A stretch of DNA of 64,000 nucleotides from an archaeon (GTDB lineage: Archaea > Iainarchaeota > Iainarchaeia > Iainarchaeales > DTGL01), in assembly GCA_029258755.1 (NCBI GenBank), contig JAPDKC010000010.1, forward strand, positions 1-64,000, given 5' to 3'. A program made the position numbers and the translations under genes. Positions within the stretch are counted from its first letter, which is position 1. Every line of letters starts with the position of its first letter. Shown here piece after piece: positions 58,074 to 64,000 of the stretch. The notes beneath the pieces are model-generated. The model searched no databases and was not told where the DNA came from. It saw nothing but the letters and a program-made list of their open reading frames with translations.

Positions 58074-58724
58074 TTATTTCGCACCTTCCTGAAAGAGCTT
58101 TTTATAGAATTCTACAAGCTCCGCTTTCTTGAGATGTCTAGCGATATATGCGTTGTATTTGAATATAAATTCGGCCATTTCGTTTAAACCTTCCTGCAGT
58201 TCATAGGCACTAAGCTCAAGTTTAGCAGGTTTTATTATTTCTACAGTACTTGGCCCATAGAGATACATGAATCTAACAAGCGATAAGAAATCTTTAAAGC
58301 CGGCTGTAAGCTCTATATAAGCGCTGTAATCGGATTTGTGCTTCATTGGTTCAGCAATTTCCATGGAATATATGGTAAGCGATCTATCCGCCTTAAGGCG
58401 TTCTTCAATTGTCTTGAGCCGCGTCTTTACAGCTTTCTCAGATATACCGCTGACCTCTATGTAAGCTTGTAGATCCAACTTTGGTTTCTCTTTTTCCCTA
58501 AGTTCTTGTCTTTCTCGCAGCCCTTTTTTAACCTCCTCCGAGAGCGAAAACATGTTAGCAGTTTCATTCACAACTTTAAGCTTTACCATCTGCTTTAGTG
58601 CTTTTTCTATCTCGAAAGGATTTTCACCTAAAAGCTTAGCAAGCTGTTCTATACTTTTAGGTCCGTCAAGCAGGTGGTAAGCAATCTTCTTCTGCAACCA
58701 ACTGAAAGTAACCATAAATATCAC
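58074..58724 (-). CDS. Winged-helix-like protein, unknown function
   Basis: N-terminal LLDGPKSIEQLAKLLGENPFEIEKALKQMVKLKVVNE HTH; C-terminal helical domain. Confidence 0.55.
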   Translation of the reverse strand: MIFMVTFSWLQKKIAYHLLDGPKSIEQLAKLLGENPFEIEKALKQMVKLKVVNETANMFSLSEEVKKGLRERQELREKEKPKLDLQAYIEVSGISEKAVKTRLKTIEERLKADRSLTIYSMEIAEPMKHKSDYSAYIELTAGFKDFLSLVRFMYLYGPSTVEIIKPAKLELSAYELQEGLNEMAEFIFKYNAYIARHLKKAELVEFYKKLFQEGAK

Positions 58725-58780
58725 GCAATAGTAAAAGCGCTCAAAAATCGTTTTAAAATGTTTGTAACAAAAAGTTTCTG

Positions 58781-59146
58781 ATGCTCACTATAGAAAAAAT
58801 TCCGGGTTTAGAAGACCTTGGAAAAGAAACAGCTAAACAGGTTGCGGAGCAAGCAGCCACGATTACTCAAGAAGCTGGCTCAAAAGCAATTGGTTTTTTT
58901 AGCAGCATGGTAGGCGATCCTAAAATACTTGCGTTAGGGATAATTCTCATAGTGGCAACAATTGTTGTGATATTTTTTATCAAAAGAATAATAATAAACT
59001 CTGTTTTAGGCCTTATCGCTTGGGCTGTGCTCAAATACTACTTCCAAGTTGAGCTTCCTTTTATTCCAAGCTTGGCTGCAAGCATTATTTTTGGTTTAGC
59101 AGGCATAGGCACAATGCTTGTGTTAAAATTTTTTGGTGTTATTTGA
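58781..59146 (+). CDS. Small membrane protein, unknown function
   Basis: 121 aa, several hydrophobic segments. Confidence 0.55.
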   Translation: MLTIEKIPGLEDLGKETAKQVAEQAATITQEAGSKAIGFFSSMVGDPKILALGIILIVATIVVIFFIKRIIINSVLGLIAWAVLKYYFQVELPFIPSLAASIIFGLAGIGTMLVLKFFGVI

Positions 59147-60197
59147 CCTTTATACCTAAGTTGTAATTGCAATATTTGCACCTTCCTTTTTCATCAAGCG
59201 CGATAAGCGTGATTTCATAACCAATGCGTTCAATTACTACATTCTGACACTTAGGACAATATGTATGCTGTGCCTCTGGCACATTGCCAAGATAAACATA
59301 TTGTAAGCCAGCCGTTTTCGCTATTTCATATGCTTCTCTAAGCGTTTCTATAGGAGTGATTGGTGTGCTGAGCATTTTATAATGAGGGAAAAAGCGAGAA
59401 AAATGCAAGGGAATCTTTTTATCCAAGCTCGCGATAAAAGAAACTATTTCTTTTATTTGCGCTTTGCTATCGTTGTAACCAGGGATTAGTAGATTTGTTA
59501 CTTCAACATGCACCTTTTTCTTGTGCAAAAACTTTATGCTCTCTTTTACGAAATCCACATCTGCATTTCCACAAAGCTTTTTATAAAAGCTAGCGTCACC
59601 TTTCAGATCTATGTTTGCCCCATCTAAGTAGCGTACAAGCTCTTTTAGTGCGAATTTGCTCATATAACCGTTGCTTACCCAAACATTGTATAGGTGCTCT
59701 TTGTGTGCAAGTTTCATGATATCTAAAGCATATTCTATGAAGACCGTTGGCTCAACATAAGTGTATGCTATGCCCTCTAAGCCACGCTCTAAGGTATTTT
59801 GCACTATTTGTTCAGGAGTTGTTTCTGGAACCTTTGCTATATCTTCCTCCAAAAAGTCCTGAGAAATATCATGGTTTTGGCAGAACGGGCAAGAAAAGTT
59901 GCAACCGTAAGTACTTATGCTATTACAAAGGGTTCCAGGCATGAAGTGATAGAGAGGCTTTTTCTCTATAGGATCTGCTGTCATAGTAAGTGTTTTGTTA
60001 TAAACAAGGGAATAGAGCTTGCCATCAATGTTTTTTCTTACACGACAAAAACCCGTTTGGTTTTTATCTATAGAACAAAATCTGTTGCAAGCAGTACATT
60101 GCACCCTATCGTTGGCAAGTTTTTTATAAAACCTTGCCTCCCGCATCTCAAAAACCTTCCATGCGCTTTTTAGCTCATCTTTTAATTTCTTTTTCAT
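59139..60197 (-). CDS. AmmeMemoRadiSam-type radical SAM protein (COG1180-like)
   Basis: CTACNRFCSIDKNQTGFCRVRKN, STYGCNFSCPFCQNHDISQ, GIAYTYVEPTVFIEYALDIMKLA, C-terminal CPKCQN. Confidence 0.88.
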   Translation of the reverse strand: MKKKLKDELKSAWKVFEMREARFYKKLANDRVQCTACNRFCSIDKNQTGFCRVRKNIDGKLYSLVYNKTLTMTADPIEKKPLYHFMPGTLCNSISTYGCNFSCPFCQNHDISQDFLEEDIAKVPETTPEQIVQNTLERGLEGIAYTYVEPTVFIEYALDIMKLAHKEHLYNVWVSNGYMSKFALKELVRYLDGANIDLKGDASFYKKLCGNADVDFVKESIKFLHKKKVHVEVTNLLIPGYNDSKAQIKEIVSFIASLDKKIPLHFSRFFPHYKMLSTPITPIETLREAYEIAKTAGLQYVYLGNVPEAQHTYCPKCQNVVIERIGYEITLIALDEKGRCKYCNYNLGIKVK

Positions 60198-60243
60198 ATA
60201 TAATAGTGGAGCGCGGTTATTTTAACGATTGCAGGTGTTACTC

Positions 60244-61512
60244 TTGCGGCAGTTTGATTGTGATCTGCATATTCACGGCTTATATTCCGGCGGCACAAGC
60301 AACAATATGGTCGTGCCAACGCTAAGCAAACAGGCTAAGCTTAAAGGCTTGCATGTTTTGGTTAGTGGCGACATATTGCACAAAGATTGGCTTGAGCATC
60401 TAAGGAAACATTTAGTTGAAGAAGACGGTTGTTTTAAGGAAGAAGAAAATAATGTTTACTTTATTCTTGGTGGAGAAATCAACGACATTAATAATGTGCA
60501 TCATATATTCTTTCTCCCAGATTTTAATAGCGCCTATGAGCTTAGAGAAAAACTGCAGAAATTTGCCAAGCTAGATGGTCAAGGATTTGGAAGGCCAACG
60601 CTCAACACAAATGCGGAAAACATCGCTCAGCTTGTAATAGATTCTGGTGGCATTATAGGCCCAGCGCATGCTTTCACACCATATTATTCTGTTTTTTCCC
60701 ATTTCAATTCAATAAAGGATTGTTATGGCAGCATGGCTGAAGAAATACATTTTATTGAGCTTGGTCTTAGTGCAGACTCATATTTTGCAGATCTCATAGA
60801 AGAAAACCAAGAAAGAGCTTTTCTAACATGCAGCGATGCACATTCCCCTTGGCCATATCGCTTGGGTAGAGAGTTTACAAGAATAGAGATGAAAAAACCC
60901 TGCTTTAGCGAGCTGAAAAAAGTTTTGGAGCATGAAAAAGAAAGAATAAAGCTTAATGTTGGCCTAGATCCAAGGGAAGGAAAATACCATTGCACAGCTT
61001 GCAACAGGTGCTATACAAAGTACTCAGTAGAAAGCGCAATAAAATTGAATTGGCGCTGCCCAAGATGCAAAGGAACTATAAAAAAAGGTGTTCGCGACCG
61101 CATTCTCGAGCTTGCAAAATTTCATTCAGAAATTCATCCTGAGTTTAGGCCAGAATATTTGCATATAATTCCTTTGGCTGAAATAATTAAGCTTGCTTTA
61201 GGGGTTGAAAATATAAATTCACAAGCGGTACAAAGCACATGGCAGGAACTTGTTAGTGTTTTTGGTTCAGAAATAGCTGTGCTTGTAGATGTTCCTATTG
61301 TAGAGATTGCTGACATAAACGAACTTGTTGCTAAGAAGATAGAATCGTTTAGAAAGAAAAGAGTTCTTTACATAGCAGGTGGGGGCGGTAAATATGGCGA
61401 GCCAATTATATGCGACTCTGAAGAGGAGTTTGAGCTAAAGAAACTAGAGCTAAAAGACGTTTTAGAATGTAGAAGTTCTTTTAAAGGCCAGAAAACCCTT
61501 AATGAGTTTTAG
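60244..61512 (+). CDS. PHP-domain endonuclease Q-like protein
   Basis: FDCDLHIHGLYSGGTSNNMVVPTLSKQAKLKGLHVLVSGDILHKDWLEHL, GPAHAFTPYYS, LTCSDAHSPWPYRLGREFT, zinc motif CTACNRCY/CPRCKG. TTG start after SD GCAGGTG. Confidence 0.8.
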   Translation: MRQFDCDLHIHGLYSGGTSNNMVVPTLSKQAKLKGLHVLVSGDILHKDWLEHLRKHLVEEDGCFKEEENNVYFILGGEINDINNVHHIFFLPDFNSAYELREKLQKFAKLDGQGFGRPTLNTNAENIAQLVIDSGGIIGPAHAFTPYYSVFSHFNSIKDCYGSMAEEIHFIELGLSADSYFADLIEENQERAFLTCSDAHSPWPYRLGREFTRIEMKKPCFSELKKVLEHEKERIKLNVGLDPREGKYHCTACNRCYTKYSVESAIKLNWRCPRCKGTIKKGVRDRILELAKFHSEIHPEFRPEYLHIIPLAEIIKLALGVENINSQAVQSTWQELVSVFGSEIAVLVDVPIVEIADINELVAKKIESFRKKRVLYIAGGGGKYGEPIICDSEEEFELKKLELKDVLECRSSFKGQKTLNEF

Positions 61513-62301
61513 CTAGCGCACATAGGTAAGCTTTTCTTCAACCTTTGGAACTTCTTCTCTTTTTGCTGAAAGTTCTGCCAGTATCTGCTTGAATGCTTTA
61601 TCTATATTGCGTGCTTCCTTGGCTATTGCTTGCATATTTATCTTAAACCCGTAGCGCTTTACTAGAATCTCTAAAACCTTCTTTGCCGCTCCATGGTCGC
61701 CATATATTAGCTTATCGCTTGTTTCGCCCATCAAGCATGCTCCCTTAAGCCCGTGCCTTTTACCTATGCCCAGAATTAAGCCTGCTGCACCAGAGATTAA
61801 GCCACCTTGCATGCTTGCCTTTGCACCTAAAGCCCGGAATTCTTCCAGAATTTTTTTATGTGTTGCAGCAACTACCACTCGAGGCGAGCGATGCAATCTT
61901 GCTTCGCCAATGTTTATGCCTGCAAGCGTGTATATTTCCTTAACGCCGAGCGCCTTTACTGTTTTCACTACAGTTTCCGCAAATTCATAATGGTCACGTA
62001 AACTCGAGAAACGCACATCCAAAGCTGGTTGTACAGGTCCTGCTAAGAACAAGAAGTCCCTGTTGTTGAATCTATAGAGAAGAATCTCATCCTTTATAAG
62101 CTCTAAAACCCCCTTCTCAATATACACGCTTGGCGGAAAAGAGTCTGAGTAAACATTAGCGATCTTTTCAGCTTTAAATTGCTTGAGCATGTAATCAACG
62201 GCTATCTTGCCAACAAGACCAATACCAGGCAAACCCGTAAAGAGAATCGGCTTTTTTAGGCGCTTCTTCCTTTTCCATACAAACTCCACGGTTGTGTTCA
62301 T
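61513..62301 (-). CDS. PAC2-family protein (COG2047-like)
   Basis: PILFTGLPGIGLVGKIAVDYMLKQ, YTLAGINIGEA, GLISGAAGLILGIGKRHGLKGACLMGETS. Confidence 0.87.
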   Translation of the reverse strand: MNTTVEFVWKRKKRLKKPILFTGLPGIGLVGKIAVDYMLKQFKAEKIANVYSDSFPPSVYIEKGVLELIKDEILLYRFNNRDFLFLAGPVQPALDVRFSSLRDHYEFAETVVKTVKALGVKEIYTLAGINIGEARLHRSPRVVVAATHKKILEEFRALGAKASMQGGLISGAAGLILGIGKRHGLKGACLMGETSDKLIYGDHGAAKKVLEILVKRYGFKINMQAIAKEARNIDKAFKQILAELSAKREEVPKVEEKLTYVR

Positions 62302-62343
62302 ACGTAGCTAATTTTTGCAGAAAATATTTAAAAAGCAGTAACG

Positions 62344-63114
62344 TTATTTTACTTCCTCAAAAGATGCTGTGCCTTTAGCTTTTTTTATCTCATCCATCAC
62401 TTTCTGACAAACAGCATCAAGGTTTCTTTTTGCAGTTTTGTAATCATAAGCAACACTGCTTACCATGTACTTGCCTCCGCCTGCATACGTTATCTCAACC
62501 TCTGCATCTTTGGCTTCTTTAAGCCCTGCTAAAAGTGCTTTCTTTATTGCAAAAAGTGCTTGCGGCTCGTAGCTCTTTATTTTTATTATACCCCTTACCT
62601 TTCTTTTTGGAATTTCTATGCTCTTTTCAAGCAAAGCAATTAGCGGTTTTACATATTTTTTTGGAATATTTTTGAGTACTTCTTGCCCTTCAAGCACAAC
62701 ATCCTGGAAAGCATCCATTAATGTATCGTATTCCTGAAGGAGGGGTTCAGCTACTTCCTTCCAAACCTTATTAAAAGACACTTTTTGCTGTTTTGCAAAG
62801 ACCTCTAGTATCTTCCTTGCCCTTTTTGCCTGCTCCCATTCTTCTATCTTTGCTCTCTCTTGTTCAGCGGAAAGCTTTGTTAGGGAAAGATCAACTTGGT
62901 GCTTCGATGGATCAACATTTATCACTTGTGCGGCTCTTACCTGATTCGGCCTAACATAATTTCTGATATTTTTTACCCAACGTGAGGCAACCTGAGATAT
63001 GTGAATAAAACCCTGCAAGCCATCATATTCTAATAACTCAGCAAATGCACCATAGTTTAGTACCTTGTTAATTCTGATAACAACGATTTCCCCTTTTTCA
63101 GGCCATTTTTGCAA
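62344..63114 (-). CDS. Translation initiation factor aIF2 alpha
   Basis: S1: PEKGEIVVIRINKVLNYGAFAELLEYDGLQGFIHISQVASRWVKNIRNYVRPNQVRAAQVI. Confidence 0.94.
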   Translation of the reverse strand: MQKWPEKGEIVVIRINKVLNYGAFAELLEYDGLQGFIHISQVASRWVKNIRNYVRPNQVRAAQVINVDPSKHQVDLSLTKLSAEQERAKIEEWEQAKRARKILEVFAKQQKVSFNKVWKEVAEPLLQEYDTLMDAFQDVVLEGQEVLKNIPKKYVKPLIALLEKSIEIPKRKVRGIIKIKSYEPQALFAIKKALLAGLKEAKDAEVEITYAGGGKYMVSSVAYDYKTAKRNLDAVCQKVMDEIKKAKGTASFEEVK

Positions 63115-63130
63115 GCAAACACCTCGCTAA

Positions 63131-63331
63131 CTAATTGTACTCCCTAAGCTTCTTTGCATTCTTAAGCTTTATTTTGTGCCCTGTAGTTTCTGCTAGCTCT
63201 GCATTGCAAACTAAGCACTTTATTTTTGTGGACGCGCAGGAAAAAACTATCTGCTCATTTCCGCAAGCATTGCACTTTATACGATAGAATTTATTCTTTG
63301 GCTTAGCTATTAATTCTTCGCGCGAAACCAT
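63131..63331 (-). CDS. rps27e: Ribosomal protein eS27
   Basis: FYRIKCNACGNEQIVFSCASTKIKCLVCNAELAETTGHKIKL. Confidence 0.92.
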   Translation of the reverse strand: MVSREELIAKPKNKFYRIKCNACGNEQIVFSCASTKIKCLVCNAELAETTGHKIKLKNAKKLREYN

Positions 63332-63346
63332 GGTATCACCTTTAAG

Positions 63347-63898
63347 CTATTGTTGTAAAGCAAGCTTTCTGGCTATTAGAAGTTCAGCGGTTTTTGAAGG
63401 CAACTTTACAATCTGCCCTTTTTTAAATGGTCCGTACTCTTTTAAATCTGTGCCTACAAAAGCAGGCACATCCTGAATAATTTGAACAGAAACCATATTT
63501 AAATCCTTTTGTTTTTCTTCAGCTTCTGGTAGCGCAAACAACGCATCTATTTCTTTTTTGTATGACTGGAATGTCTTTGTTAAAGCTTCGTAAAGCTTTT
63601 TTTCCTGATCGCATAAGTTTGTTACGTCTGGCTCAGCGCCAAACGATGCCTGCAAGGCTTTATTTACAATCTTCTTTTCCCTTATTTGTATTATCTCTCT
63701 TGCCATCCGCTCTATATTCGATACATCTTGAGCTTTTTCTAAAGCACCTGTTTTTAATGATTCCAAATACTGCTTCCGCTTTTCAGCAATGAATGCCTTC
63801 AGCTGAAGGAAAAAATCCTCGCTTATGTTGGCTAGTTGTGAAGAATTTTTTTCTTGCCTGTGAATCTGCCTTAGCTCATCAAAATCCATATTACTCAC
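63347..63898 (-). CDS. Archaeal GINS complex subunit (Gins51-like)
   Basis: A-domain helices then B-domain VQIIQDVPAFVGTDLKEYGPFKKGQIVKLPSKTAELLIARKLA. Confidence 0.82.
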   Translation of the reverse strand: MSNMDFDELRQIHRQEKNSSQLANISEDFFLQLKAFIAEKRKQYLESLKTGALEKAQDVSNIERMAREIIQIREKKIVNKALQASFGAEPDVTNLCDQEKKLYEALTKTFQSYKKEIDALFALPEAEEKQKDLNMVSVQIIQDVPAFVGTDLKEYGPFKKGQIVKLPSKTAELLIARKLALQQ

Positions 63899-64000
63899 AT
63901 AAGCTTGCTAAGCCCTTCCCAATCAAGTAAATTGCTGCATACTCAGGCAGCACTGCTTCTTCATTTTCATAAGGGCCGAAGCTTTGATTGCCTAACCTAA
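63891..64000 (-). CDS. 3' end of an unidentified protein (continues beyond window)
   Basis: Hand translation RLGNQSFGPYENEEAVLPEYAAIYLIGKGLASLCE*; overlaps the GTG start of the GINS gene. Confidence 0.55.
   Translation of the reverse strand, partial: RLGNQSFGPYENEEAVLPEYAAIYLIGKGLASLCE

Noticed and set aside
1-64000. CRISPR arrays, transposons, prophage or restriction-modification islands
   Set aside because: No regularly spaced repeats, transposase, integrase, phage structural or R-M motifs were seen in the ORFs or intergenic sequence.

Overview
This 64 kb window is a gene-dense, AT-rich archaeal chromosome segment. Compact overlapping operons, SD-led TTG/GTG starts, intron-bearing tRNAs and several reduced proteins suggest a DPANN-like archaeon, but that placement is inference. 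Most of it is core information processing: SerRS 3' end, GlyRS, Nop5, fibrillarin, NrdD/NrdG, the exosome-proteasome-SBDS superoperon, aIF2beta/aIF1A/RIO1/KH/Top6, aRF1/TruD, PAC2/aIF2alpha/eS27/GINS. There are three tRNA genes, two with short introns that fit BHB folding: Arg-CCU, Ser-GGA and Cys-GCA. Accessory parts are a vWA/PKD surface-protein pair (9-13 kb), a GGDEF-domain protein next to a COG1709-type regulator (15-16.5 kb), and an S-layer/glycosylation neighbourhood (52.8-57.9 kb). No CRISPR array, transposase or prophage was seen. Best leads: (1) a Nop5 lacking its N-terminal fibrillarin-binding domain; (2) a GGDEF protein in an archaeon beside a regulator whose promoter carries three TGACGA half-sites; (3) a ThiI-like protein with a broken PP-loop; (4) a direct repeat of the tRNA-Ser 3' end bracketing two hairpins, resembling an integration scar; (5) a 491-aa protein with no recognisable family; (6) an S-layer gene with a 5'-terminal leader hairpin, strong promoter and intrinsic-type terminator. 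All family calls come from reading motifs; no searches were run.
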